DNA of 64,000 nucleotides from Branchinecta lynchi. Its lineage: Eukaryota > Arthropoda > Branchiopoda > Anostraca > Branchinectidae. Shown in pieces: positions 21,490-31,189 of this stretch. The position numbers and the translations under genes were made by a program. The notes under the pieces are model-generated. The model did no database searches. It had not been told where the DNA came from and worked only from the letters and a program-made list of their open reading frames with translations. Each line of letters starts with the position of its first letter. Position 1 is the stretch's first letter. The stretch spans positions 10,788,212 through 10,852,211 of the forward strand of contig JAKZAP010000021.1 in the NCBI GenBank assembly GCA_023053575.1, in the 5' to 3' direction.

Positions 21490-21881
21490 GTAAGAAAGGA
21501 AAGTAAAGTCCAAAATAATTTCTTACTTAGGATAGCAGGGAATGAAGATTCCACTCCGGTAAATGTCCAGTTGGTTAGCCCAGAGGAATAGGTTGCGTTG
21601 TTTGTGCTCAGTTTGGCAACACTGGTATCTGTTGAGCCTCCCCCCCCCCCAGATCCTGCGACTGCGATTGAGGCAAGAATAAAGAAGTTTGAAAAAAAAA
21701 ATGAAAAAAAAAAAAAAAAAAATATACCCCACGGTTTAAATGACTCATTTACGTGTTCATGTTCGTATTCTCTTACATTGTTGTTGTGTTGTAATGTTGT
21801 ATTGCGTGTTGTTGTTTTTTTTTCTTCTCTTTTTTCTGTTTTGTTTACTTCGTTTAGGTCCCCTCGGGTTTTCATTCATTC

Positions 21882-22024
21882 AGTAAGGATTAAAGTTAAC
21901 TGCAGTATTTGCTACTGTGATTAATCTTATCTATACTGGGATAAGATTAATCCGAAATAGAGAAATCTTATCTCATTGGAGACAAGATAATCTCAGTAGC
22001 AAATACTGCATTTTTTTTACAGTG
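21882..22024. mobile_element. FB-A foldback MITE, copy 5
   Basis: Lacks the outer left end and starts in 'gtaaggattaaagttaactgcag'. The right end is complete (TTTTTTTTACAGTG). The centre has small changes such as GAGAAATCTTATCTC. Confidence 0.7.
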
Positions 22025-22209
22025 AAGTATGTCGACGAAATTCGCGTTGGCAGGATCGTCACCTGGTGACGATCGCATGGCTGTTCGACCCCCAAAACAA
22101 AACAGCTCGGTTGTGTTCATCGCGTGTTTTCTTTTTTAACGAAGTGAACTTGACTTACCTTAAATTTCACTTGCAAGCAATAAGGATATTATATCCCGAT
22201 GGTGCATAC

Positions 22210-22372
22210 ACTGTACAAATTTTGTTTGCAGTATTTGCTACTGATATATTGTCTCTATTGAGATAAGATTTCTCTAATTCCGATTAATCTTATCCCAGTA
22301 GAGATCAGATTAATCCCAGTAGTAAATACTGCAGTTAACTTTAAGCCTTTCTCGGAGAAACTTTTTACAGTG
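22210..22372. mobile_element. FB-A foldback MITE, copy 6
   Basis: The left end reads ACTGTACAAATTTTG and the right end GAGAAACTTTTTACAGTG. A few bases of the left inner arm (GGATTAATC) are lost. Confidence 0.7.
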
Positions 22373-22702
22373 TATATTCTGGTTACTGCCTCTGGACTCC
22401 CACGGCTGCGTACGTCAGTCCTCGTCGAGTCGCTTTTTAATCGCTCAGGTATTTTGCTGGTAACAGCTGATTCAGACAGGCTGTTCCAAAGAGGAGCAAG
22501 TTCAAGTTCAATAGGTTTATTAACAAATACAAAATAAATCACACATAACCAAAAAACTCAGTCCATTTCTGGACGTCGAGCACCACAGTATTTACATTTT
22601 AGACATTATACGCAGAGTGGTCACTGTTCCTACTCTCAGACACAACCTTGCCTCTCAAAAAACAAAAAAAACTAACCAATTACCTTCCTGCACCTTACCC
22701 CA

Positions 22703-22982
22703 GAGCCTCGTTTTTGTTGCATGCTGCAGGTCCACTTCTCGGCCGATTCCGGACTGATTCTTTCTACATCCCTTTTTTGCACTGCAGCGCTTCCGAGGAA
22801 GACGGCAGCGCTTCTCGAGAATCACGGACTTGCTCCCCGACCAAGTCCATGCTTCCCTGCAAGATGCTGCAGCGCTGCCGCTTCAACCAAGAAGAAAGTG
22901 AATCCAAAAACGCATATTGTGCAAAAGCAAAGAAGTGCTGCAGCAGCAATGCGGCAGCGCTATTGCAACAAAATCGAGGCTC
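22703..22982. mobile_element. Foldback element with GAGCCTCG ends
   Basis: Inverted ends GAGCCTCGTTTTTGTTGCA and TTGCAACAAAATCGAGGCTC. It is inserted in a dispersed repeat whose other copy (1190-1330, reverse strand) reads straight across the site. GC-rich with CAG/CTG runs; no coding capacity. The insertion duplicated at most one base. Confidence 0.65.
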
Positions 22983-23096
22983 AGGGGAAGCCACCAGCTC
23001 GGTTGCTCAAGTAGGATGCGACATGTCGCACGATAGTGTCAATTGTTACTCTATTTTGTTTTTATTACTGCTGCCTTAGGTAGGACATTTCACTCT

Positions 23097-23385
23097 GAGT
23101 GTGTTCCATCCTACTTACCGTAGTTACTACGCATGACGTCAGGAATTCTGGCTTTTTTGCTGTCAAGGCTGGAACGATTTTTCAGCAGAATATCATGCCA
23201 CGGGTGAATCCGACCAATCACGTTACAGAGATCCGTAGTTACTACGCTCCCGAGCGTGGTAAGCAAATAGTTACTATTAGTTACTATTTAAAGAAGGTTG
23301 GGACGGGCAGCGTAGTAACTTCTGGTGAGGTTGGAACGGGAATAGTAACTAGTAGTTACTATTTGTAGAAGGGTGGAACACGCTC
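23097..23385 (+). mobile_element. MITE-3, copy 1 (3-bp target duplication TCT)
   Basis: A 289-bp element from GAGTGTGTTCCATCCTACTT to GTAGAAGGGTGGAACACGCTC. It is flanked by TCT at 23094-23096 and 23386-23388. The inside carries TAGTTACTA repeats in both directions. It sits in a dispersed repeat ('catgtcgcacgatagtgt...gttactctattttgtttttat') whose uninterrupted copy is at about 30311-30610. Ends and duplication length would fit a CACTA- or Harbinger-type element; no transposase is present. Confidence 0.85.
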
Positions 23386-23647
23386 TCTGTTTCAGATTAC
23401 GTCTAAAATTTTCGTTTTTGCAGCAGGGATTCCCACAAGAATCCCTGCCGACAAGAATTATAGAGGCGAAAGCCCTATTATTGTTATTATATTATTATTA
23501 TTATCAATAAGTGATCGATGAAACCATCATTAGCAAAATCCTTTCTGGAGTCAGTAGGGCTTCCTTATTCATTCAATAGGGCTTACCTTATTTGTTCACT
23601 GCTCTAAAACTAGTACCTACCTAAAAACTTACCTACCTACTATACTG

Positions 23648-24035
23648 CACTGTAAAAAAAAATCTTGAAGTATTTGCTACTGGATTACTATTGTCTATAC
23701 TTACCTTAGACCTTAGTTCCTCCAGAGCCATCGGTGACGCAATTGGTGTCGACAAAGCCGCTCCATTCGTGCCGCATTGATGCCACAGCGGTGACGTTTT
23801 CCCATCCAGGTACGAGCGAGGTACCAGCCGTCCTCAGATCTCGGTCATATGTTCGCCTCAATGTGTTTTTGGGGCGGCCTCGCTTTCTTCTCCCGTCTGG
23901 CTTCCACTCGTAGATTGTCTATACTGATATAAGATTATTTCTAATTCGGATTAATCTTATCCCAGTAGAGATAAGATTAATCCCAGTAGCAAATACTGCA
24001 GTTAACTTTAATCCCTTCTCGAGAAACCTTTTATG
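23648..24035. mobile_element. FB-A foldback MITE, copy 7, split by a LINE fragment
   Basis: The left part (23648-23701) and the right part (23914-24035) rejoin to one FB-A copy when the insert 23702-23913 and one 12-bp repeat are removed. The outer right end is degraded (ACCTTTTATGTAAC). Confidence 0.75.
23702..23913 (-). mobile_element. LINE 3' end, 5'-truncated, 12-bp target duplication
   Basis: The minus-strand frame reads EWKPDGRRKRGRPKNTLRRT, then a region ending with W..FVDTNCVTDGSGGTKV and a stop. The RKRGRPK...W..FVDALC-type ending is typical of the C-terminus of non-LTR retrotransposon polyproteins. The 3' end carries 'aactaaggtctaaggta', a short tandem tail. Flanking repeats ATTGTCTATACT lie at 23690-23701 and 23914-23925. 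The 5' part of the element is absent, as usual for LINE copies. Confidence 0.8.
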
Positions 24036-24636
24036 TAACCTCTAAAAAGAATTTAGAGCATTTTCATTTCAATCGACGAAACTATCATTAGCAGAACCCT
24101 TTCTGCAGTCAATTCGTTCTCAGCTTTAAAACTAGTAGCCACCTGAAAACTTACCTACTTACTAACCTCTAAAAGGAGTTTAGAGTATTATTATTGCAAT
24201 CGATATACACATCATTAGCAAAATCCTTTCTGCAGTCGCCCCCCCCCCCTTATTTGTTTAGCATCGTACATTCCTTAAATAATCAGTTCGTTCTTATCCC
24301 TCCCTAAAGTTCATACCGAACTTCATTTACTGCAGCCTCTGGCAATAGAAAATTTAACATCTCAACCCCATTAATTTTCAACCTTCACCTCTGAATATCT
24401 CACATTCGGAAATTTTCACCAGCTTTTAAGACTCATCCAACTCTCAAGTTACTCGAACTTTGTGGCAGTAACTGGAACGTTAATAGCGTTAAGAAAACTT
24501 ATTGCCGGAACTCTATGCATTTCTGAAACCCGATCTTTATCAGTATTTCAAGTCAGGGTGAGTTCATAATTAAAGTATACATTATCAAGGGAAAATGGGG
24601 AAAAGTTCGTATCGCTGTTAACTGACTCCGTCTGTT

Positions 24637-25510
24637 TTCGGGATCCCAAAACGTAAGTGGAGGGATACCCATGACATCGCAAAAGTTGTCCGTCTGTCAG
24701 CACGATAACTCTTGAAGGGAAATGCATTTAGGGATGGGGTTCAAATTAAGGGGCAAACAAATAGTTTTAAACAACTAATGAGATAGTCGATTAAGGGATC
24801 AGAAGACATGTTGAACACGATTATGAAAACCATTTTCTTGCCGGACAAGTAGTTCGCCCTCGGTTCGCCCGAAATCCGGACAAAACCGGAAAGTTTGTTA
24901 AAAGTCAAACTTTTATTTGAAGTTGATTAGATGTTCTGTTTGGGAGTATGAAGACATGCTGAACACTTGTCATTTTCTACCCGGACAATTAGTTCGCTTG
25001 GGATCCGGCAAAAAAAACAGAAATTTGATTAGATGCCAGATTTTGGGGTAAGAAGAGATGCTGAAACCGTATAGGATAATAATTTTTTACCTGGACGTAT
25101 AGTTCGCCTGGAATCTGGCTGAAACCGGAAAGTTTGTTATAAGTTAAAGTCTTATTTGAAATTGATTAGATGTTCGATATAAAGGTAAGGAGATGCGCTG
25201 AATTCGTTTTTGAGCTTTATTTTCTTTGCCGAACAAGTAGTTCGCCCGGAATTCGGCCGAAACCGAGAATTTGGCAGAAGTAGCCTATGACAGGAAGTTT
25301 CGATCAGTTTCGTCAAAATAGAAATGACTTGTAGGGAAACACATGCTGAACATCTTAGCTTGGTTTTCTCAGATGATTAGCTATTTGACCTTAACCTGTT
25401 TCTATACTTTAGTAGTAAAAGTATCCTAGGAGTCTGGCGAAGACAAGACCCAATAGTCTCTATCAAATACTAAACTGTTGGGATCTCATCGAAACCTTTG
25501 ATCTTGTTTG
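24637..25510 (-). mobile_element. HEL-1 element, copy 2
   Basis: Starts at the 3' end of the family (GGGATCCCAAAACGTAAGTG) and ends with GGGATCTCATCGAAACCTTT and GATCTTG. The microsatellite is reduced to GTCCGTCTGTC and about four central units remain. Confidence 0.75.
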
Positions 25511-25913
25511 TTACGAAAGGACTGATTATTGTTCGCGCGGATATTTCTAATCAACGATCTATGAGGGATATTGATCGCGACCAAAGAGATAGTACACTTG
25601 TTTAAGAAGGGAGAGGAACTCTGATCCAAACGTGGAGTTTGTGTGAGAACTGCATTGGTAACAATAGTAATATAGATACGGGAAAAATCTTTCGCCTCTT
25701 TAAATTTCAGGAATTGTGTCCTCTGACGACATTGGGGTCGAAGAAGTGGAAATCTTCTGGTATGATGTATGTTGTTTAAAGGGGATGATCGAAGCAACCG
25801 AAGTGCAATACCCGCTACGGAGAGGCCAGCAACTTTCCCTAGAGTCACGAAAACCATCGCAAAGATCCATGTCGCGGAAACCCTACTTATTGTAACCGCC
25901 ATTTCGTTTCTAG
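25511..25913. other. ct: Non-coding before ct exon D
   Basis: A minus-strand frame of 138 codons (25486-25902) covers this stretch, but it runs into a HEL-1 end and shows no domain. I regard it as chance. The stretch ends with the acceptor CGTTTCTAG. Confidence 0.45.
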
Positions 25914-26172
25914 GTGAAAGAAGTTCTAAGTCAATACAGTATCAGCCAGCGGCTCTTCGGGGAGGCTGTACTTGGCCTTAGCCAAGGGTCAGTCTCCGAC
26001 CTCTTGGCCCGGCCAAAACCCTGGCACATGCTAACGCAAAAGGGCCGTGAACCATTCATCCGAATGAAGCTCTTCCTTGATGATGAAACGGCCATCCATC
26101 GACTTGTGGCCTCACAGTATAAGGTCGCCCCAGAAAGGCTCATGCGCACAGCTGGATTCGGAACCTCACCGC
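25914..26172 (+). CDS. ct: cut homeobox protein, exon D (CUT repeat 2)
   Basis: Starts after TTTCTAG on a codon boundary (GTG AAA GAA) and ends CCTCACCGC|GTAAGT after one codon base; 86 codons. It holds nearly all of a CUT domain: [20 protein letters not shown], then [17 protein letters not shown], then [16 protein letters not shown] and a closing helix with [14 protein letters not shown]. The core [23 protein letters not shown] is the CUT-family signature. The fold has a POU-specific-like helical structure that binds DNA. The [14 protein letters not shown] start marks this as repeat 2 rather than 3. All signature positions are intact, so DNA binding should be retained. Confidence 0.97.
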
Positions 26173-26289
26173 GTAAGTATAAAACAGTATGATATTAAAT
26201 AAGCAGTTTAATGTAGTAAGCTTATTTGAACATTTCTTAAATGTTTCACATCATATCGTAAGGACATGGGGAGCTTCAAAGTATTATCT

Positions 26290-26425
26290 TGGGGATCCCA
26301 AAACGTAAGTGGAGGGATACCTATGACATTGCAAAATTTGTCCGTCTGTCCGTCAGCACGATAACTCTCGAAGGGAATGAGATATTTTGATGAAACTTGG
26401 TGTGAGGATTCTTTGGGAAAGGTCG
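26290..26425 (-). mobile_element. HEL-1 3'-terminal fragment
   Basis: GGGATCCCAAAACGTAAGTG, GTCCGTCTGTCCGTCAGCAC, ATAACTCTCGAAGGGAATGA and AACTTGGTGTGAGGATTC. Only the conserved 3' block of the family is present. Confidence 0.7.
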
Positions 26426-27410
26426 AGTTCGCCTTGGTTCTATTTCTGACTAATAAAGCAGTCAAATGGAAAGGAAGAAAACAAACTTGATATCAGCCAA
26501 CTCCGACTGTTTCAGCTGACTTTTCTTTAAAGTACAACTCTTATTAGAAATGATCTTTTCACTAAGAAACGGATCAGAATTTTTTTCTTTTGAAAATACC
26601 ATTACTTTCCACCTGGATTTAGTGATTCTTTGTCAGCGCTTGTCGACTCTATCCAGTCTTCCTGCTCTCTGACGCGGGGGCTGGGCGCAAAATATTAAGA
26701 GCGAGAATTAAGCAAATAAATAAGTAAAAAAAAGAAGCTTATAAGTCCACAAGGGAGCTAGGTATAGTACAAAAGGGAGAATAAGCAAGAGGGGTCCTTG
26801 AAGCTGTAATGCTCATTTTTAAAGTATTCTTGTTTAATATATGCTGCTGTTGTCAACTGGACTTGCAATTAAAGTTTTCGGGAAGTATTGTTGCAGTCAA
26901 AGTTGCATGGCATGGGTTTTAGTGTTTTCTTCGCCTACCGTTCAATGTAAGTGAAGTTCAGATAAACATACCATTACTGTATTGTAACTTGACATACATA
27001 AGCCACTTCGGCGAATGTGAGGGGTTTGTGGCCTCTTTTGGTGACATTAAAACAAGTATTATGCAGGGGCACAACAATTGGTCGGTTGCCAAATTGCCCC
27101 GGTTGCCCTTCACCTGCCCGACTCACAAATTCGCTGTCCGTCGGAGGTGTGTCTCATAAAATAACCTCTAACTGACCTAGCTCTGTGCGCAAAAACCGGT
27201 CAGATCGTTTATTTGTTGGGAACCAAGAATGTAGTGGGACAAGTGGATCATACGGGGAATTTTCAGGGTAAAAATATTGGACCCTTCGTTGCTTCTGTGT
27301 CACATTGCTGGAATTGGTTTTGACAGTACTAGTCTGTAGATACTCCTCGGGGAATTATTAGACCATTACTCGTAGGAAAGGCAGACGGAAAGGAACCGTT
27401 CTTGTTGCTG

Positions 27411-27580
27411 CACTGTCAAAAGTTTTTCCGTATAAAGATTAAAGTTGGCTGCAGTATTTGCTACTCGGATTATCCTTATCTCTATGCAGATAAGCTTAAT
27501 ACCAAATAGAGATAAGATGAATCCGAGTAGCAAATACTACAGTTAACTTTAATCTTTATACGGAGAAACTTTTTACAGTG
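27411..27580. mobile_element. FB-A foldback MITE, copy 8 (subfamily B)
   Basis: Subfamily B differs in the arms (TTTCTCCGTATAAAGATTAA, CTACTCGGATT) and the centre (GCTTAATACCAAATAGAG). Complete, ends CACTGTC and TTTTTACAGTG. Other B copies are at 44316 and 61025. Confidence 0.75.
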
Positions 27581-28370
27581 TGGGTCTGTTTCCTGGAAAG
27601 CAATTGTAAGTTGTCGGATATAAATGTATTTCTTTCCAAATCTTCTTGGGCCAATATAATCAATCACTCAGTGTATTTATTTCGTGGCGTTCCTCATCAC
27701 ATATTAAAACTACATTAAAGTAGGGAAATCCGAAGTCTGTCTGTTGAACTGCGCATCCTATTCGTAAAGTCAAAAGTTCCACCATTTAGATAAGCATGCG
27801 TAATTTCAACCTACATGAGATATTGTACAAGGTTTGAATTGAATTGTTAGTATTGTTTTGTTTCGACTAAGTTTTTGTGAAACCAAAACTTTAAATTATA
27901 CAACATATTATGTGAAATAACAAAAATATTATGTACTCGCACCTCAGTGTATATCTTTTGACATTTTCGATGCTATTTTTCTTAACGAAGAATTTTTTTG
28001 AAAAATAAAGTGAATTCAGTTGAGTAACACAATATCTGTTGACGTTACAGAATAGTTATATTAAGACCCTTAAGTTTTTTTGTAAACGTAATGCTGTAAG
28101 TCATGTTATTGTTATGTTTAAGACGTAACGTAACATCTTAATGTACCATTTTTTCGTAGCATCAACACGTAATGTGTTATATGTTGAAACATATTGAAGT
28201 TATGAAAAAATTTATTGAAATTATGCATCCTTCTGTAAATGTTATGACAATTCTGAGAGTTGAGAGAGTTGCTGTTGCTTCGTTCTTTTGGTTTGTTACA
28301 TATTGCCATGCGCCAAGGGGATTGTAATGTCGACCCATTTCATGCTTTAACCCACCGAGTTTTCTTGCAG

Positions 28371-28773
28371 AGTCCGTGAACAAGTTCCCTCCTCGGCCAC
28401 CGACCACCTCCCCCAGCACACGCCCTCTTGGGACAAACCCTCTCCGGAATCGCTGGGGGGAGACGCCACACGATCTCCCCCTCTCACTTGGATTCCCCTT
28501 TGGACTCCCTCCAGGCTACCCTAGCCACATACCCTCGCAGTTCTTCCCATGATGAACCGAGATGCTCCCCTATCGAAGAGGGAGTCGACGCCTATTAAGG
28601 AGGAGTCAGGAAGGAGTAGCACCACCCCTGGTTGCCCCCCGGATGTGGGGTTCGAGCCGATGGTTCCCGCTCAGAATATTTATGAGATTGCAGCCTTGAC
28701 GCCCGATTTGGATACTCAGATGGTCACAAGTAGGGTGAAGGAAGTTCTTCTTGCAAACAACATCGGTCAGAAA
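28371..28773 (+). CDS. ct: cut homeobox protein, exon E (linker and start of CUT repeat 3), one base missing
   Basis: Acceptor TTTCTTGCAG|AG, donor CAGAAA|GTAAGT. The first part, in the phase given by exon D (C|AG), reads QSVNKFPPRPPTTSP to LGFPFGLPPGYPSHIPSQF and FP, then hits TGA at 28550. The second part, one frame over, starts MMNRDAPLSKRE, continues to KEESGRSSTTPG and NIYEIAALTPDLDTQMVTSR, and ends VKEVLLANNIGQK, the start of CUT repeat 3. Length arithmetic agrees: 403 bp with phase 1 in and 0 out is one base short. Both halves look like Cut, so the frame break near 28545-28549 (a CCC run) is most simply one lost base. It could be a sequencing error or a real mutation. The donor is tandemly duplicated 84 bp downstream. 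Confidence 0.9.
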
Positions 28774-28940
28774 GTAAGTTCACTTTTAAATATATATTTC
28801 CTTCTTATTGTTTTTACTCACCTTTAAATATTTAAAGTAAGTAAGAATGTAAAGAAAGTAAGTTCACTTTTAAATATTTATTTCCGTCTTATTGTTTTTA
28901 CTCACCTTTAAATATTTAATTCCGTCTTATTATTTTTACA
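28774..28940 (+). repeat. Tandem duplication of the exon E donor tract, 84 bp
   Basis: AAAGTAAGTTCACTTTTAAA occurs at 28771 and again at 28855, followed each time by 'tttccktcttattgtttttactcacctttaaatattt'. A third partial unit begins at 28920. The second copy reproduces a full GTAAGT donor. Confidence 0.75.
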
Positions 28941-29077
28941 GTGTATTTATGACCTCTCGCAAGCCGAGGCCGAATGACGAAGTAGGAAAAATGTGAAAAA
29001 ACATTACTGAGCTCAGCATCAAGGATAAAGTACGGTGACAAAAACAAACACCAAGTTTCTGAGGGGTTGCCCACTCT

Positions 29078-29244
29078 CAGGCTCGTATCTAGGAATTTAT
29101 TTCGGGGGGCTTTTGCCTTTCTGGGGGGGAGGGGGGGGGTTGCCTGTGGGTCGGACAAAAAAAGTACAAAAAAAACATAGATTATAGGGAAAAGCCTATA
29201 AAAATGATGATTTTTGCATGGTACCCCCTCTGGATACGGCCTTG
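29078..29244. mobile_element. hAT-type MITE (hAT-M1), copy 4, 8-bp target duplication
   Basis: 167 bp from CAGGCTCGTATCTAG to CTGGATACGGCCTTG, flanked by perfect CCCACTCT repeats at 29070-29077 and 29245-29252. Confidence 0.85.
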
Positions 29245-29440
29245 CCCACTCTCGATTACGGTGTACAACAAGCGCCCGGTGGCGGCACCGGCCGAGAGGA
29301 ACTGGCACCAGTTGCCACGTGTTAATTACAATTACCATGTTTGGAAGCGGGAATCGCTAATTATGACCGGCATCGCTGGTTTCACGTGGTGCCGACCGCT
29401 GACCGGAAAGAATGTACAGCAGGTGCCGGGGAGTGGGTAT

Positions 29441-29540
29441 NNNNNNNNNNNNNNNNNNNNNNNNNNNNNNNNNNNNNNNNNNNNNNNNNNNNNNNNNNNN
29501 NNNNNNNNNNNNNNNNNNNNNNNNNNNNNNNNNNNNNNNN
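29441..29540. other. Assembly gap, exactly 100 N
   Basis: A placeholder-sized gap. The 13 bases GGGGAGTGGGTAT stand immediately on both sides, so the two contig ends probably overlap and no sequence may be missing. Confidence 0.9.
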
Positions 29541-30310
29541 GGGGAGTGGGTATCCCCTCGCAGGCTCACTCCGTTTTAGGTTTTACTCTCTGATTTTATC
29601 CTCGGTCATACGAAGGTTTAAGGGGCTAGCTTCCAGTTGTACATAAACATATGAGCTTGATTCGTAAGTGTATTGATTTGCATATTGACAATCCTATGTT
29701 ATCACTTTTAAGAGATATTTGGAAATATATGATTTTGATTGAAAGTTTCGGGCAGTGCCAGTTGGGTTTCACTACAACAACTATGAGTACTTTGAAAATA
29801 GAATGCGTAAATTAACTTACCTAACAAAATCGAACTTGTACTAATACTTACAATATGTAAGGGTACAACCTGTATTTATTCATCTAGGCCTAACCATGGC
29901 CTCACTTAAAGCACCTGTCGTGCCTATAATGCCAAAGCAACCTTTATTAGTTCTTAAGCCCGGTAACTGAAATTTCATATGTTACATTCTGAATCCGCTA
30001 ACTACATCTCACTAATTTTTACACCTGCCGGCATTATCTAGTTTCCATGCACATTCTGCTCCGGACGAGTGTTCGCGTCTCTTGTTAGTGATGCGTAAAG
30101 CCGGTTATCTGACTTTGGCAGGATTTTGTTAAAAGTCAATGGGCCTGGGAAAAGGCTTTACAAAGCCAAGGCCGTGGATAAATTTTAAAAGCAGAGCCTA
30201 GCTTTGAGTATCCAGATAGTTTTGAATATTGGATCATATACAATAAATAGTGAGGCGTGCTTTAAAAAATGGTTATTGCATTTAGTTATCTATCCATCCC
30301 GTGACCAGGG

Positions 30311-30610
30311 TTGCCACATGTCGCACGATAGTGTGAATTGTCACTCTATTTTGTTTTTATCACTCTTGTCCTACGTAGGACATAAAAATCACTCTATTTC
30401 AGAAAATAACCAAAATTTTCATTTTTGCAGCTGTGATTCCGACCAGAAGTGACTATTTCAAGTTTTTTACATGAGTAAAATTAAGATGTGTCATTTTTAC
30501 GGAGACGATTTCGACCAAAAGTGCACATTTCATGAAAATAAATTTCACTCCCAATTCACTCTCTGTTTTGGGCCAAAAATCACTCTCTAAATATTTTGAT
30601 GTGACAACCC
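30311..30610 (+). repeat. Dispersed repeat, uninterrupted copy (related empty site of MITE-3)
   Basis: CATGTCGCACGATAGTGTGA, 'tcactctattttgttttta', GTAGGACAT and 'aaaattttcatttttgcagc' are shared with 23020-23096 and 23386-23430. There MITE-3 copy 1 sits in the CACTCT of the same sequence. Confidence 0.7.
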
Positions 30611-30694
30611 TGCCCGTGACATGGGGATGTGAAACGCTTAGATGAATTTGCGTTCAGGCGGGACAGACAGTAGAACTACTTAAGCCCTCTGTAC

Positions 30695-30785
30695 CTCACT
30701 GGAGGAGTACAAGCCTAGAAAGTCAGAGGTCCAAATCCTGGATGAGAAGCACTTTTTTCTTTCAACTCACTACTTAATAAATGCA
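30695..30785 (+). mobile_element. tRNA-derived SINE, copy 4, degraded
   Basis: Retains GTCAGAGGTCCAAATCCTGG, GATGAGAAGCAC and 'ttttctttcaactcactacttaataaa'. A- and B-box positions are mutated. Confidence 0.5.
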
Positions 30786-30877
30786 TTTAGGTCTGGAATA
30801 GCCAGTTTTTTTGTTTTTTTTTGGGTTTTCTGTCATTTGGCTAGAAATAGTATTACAGACACTAGAGCCTAGGGCCA

Positions 30878-31037
30878 CACTGTAAAAATTTTGTCCGAAT
30901 AAGGAGGCAGTATTTGCTACTGGGATTAATCTTATCTCTACTGGGATAAGATTAATCCGAGTTTGGGGTAATCTTATCTTAATAAAGACAAGATTAATCC
31001 CAGTAGCGAATACTGCAAGATTTTTTTTTTTACAGTG
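30878..31037. mobile_element. FB-A foldback MITE, copy 9
   Basis: Complete, CACTGTAAAAATTTTGTCCG to TTTTTTTTTTACAGTG. An FB-B-like arm (CACTGTCAGGGTTTTGATGA, CACAAGGATGCGCG) starts 14 bp to the right, at 31052. Confidence 0.75.
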
Positions 31038-31189
31038 CAGGTTGCTACACTGTCAGGGTTTTGATGACATCTAGCACAAGGATGCGCGATTCCGACATAT
31101 AATATACAACACATGTTGATATTATCGAACAATGTGTTATGAGCCCTTTAAGTGCGACATATATGTAAAACATAACACCACAAACAGTT

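Larger units (their letters stand above)
21490..25913 (+). other. ct: ct intron C, 4.4 kb
   Basis: Splits the second CUT repeat after its first residues, phase 0. It holds three FB-A copies, a foldback (22703), a 3-bp-TSD MITE (23097), a LINE 3' fragment (23702) and a HEL-1 copy (24637). 24040-24636 and 25511-25913 show no repeat that I recognise. A poly-A run of about 19 lies near 21703-21721. Confidence 0.6.
26173..28370 (+). other. ct: ct intron D, 2.2 kb
   Basis: Phase 1. It contains a HEL-1 3'-end fragment (26290-26425) and an FB-A subfamily-B copy (27411-27580). The remainder is AT-rich and shows nothing that I can name. It ends in TTTTCTTGCAG. Confidence 0.6.
29060..29565. mobile_element. 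Foldback element split by a hAT MITE and the assembly gap
   Basis: The left end GAGGGGTTGCCCACTCT is mirrored at the right by GGGAGTGGGTATCCCCTCG. It is the same family as 13630-13835. The hAT-M1 insert at 29078-29244 and 100 N (29441-29540) interrupt it. Confidence 0.6.

Noticed and set aside
25486..25902. Minus-strand 138-codon open frame
   Set aside because: Lies antisense in a ct intron, overlaps a HEL-1 end and shows no domain, and its composition does not look protein-like to me.
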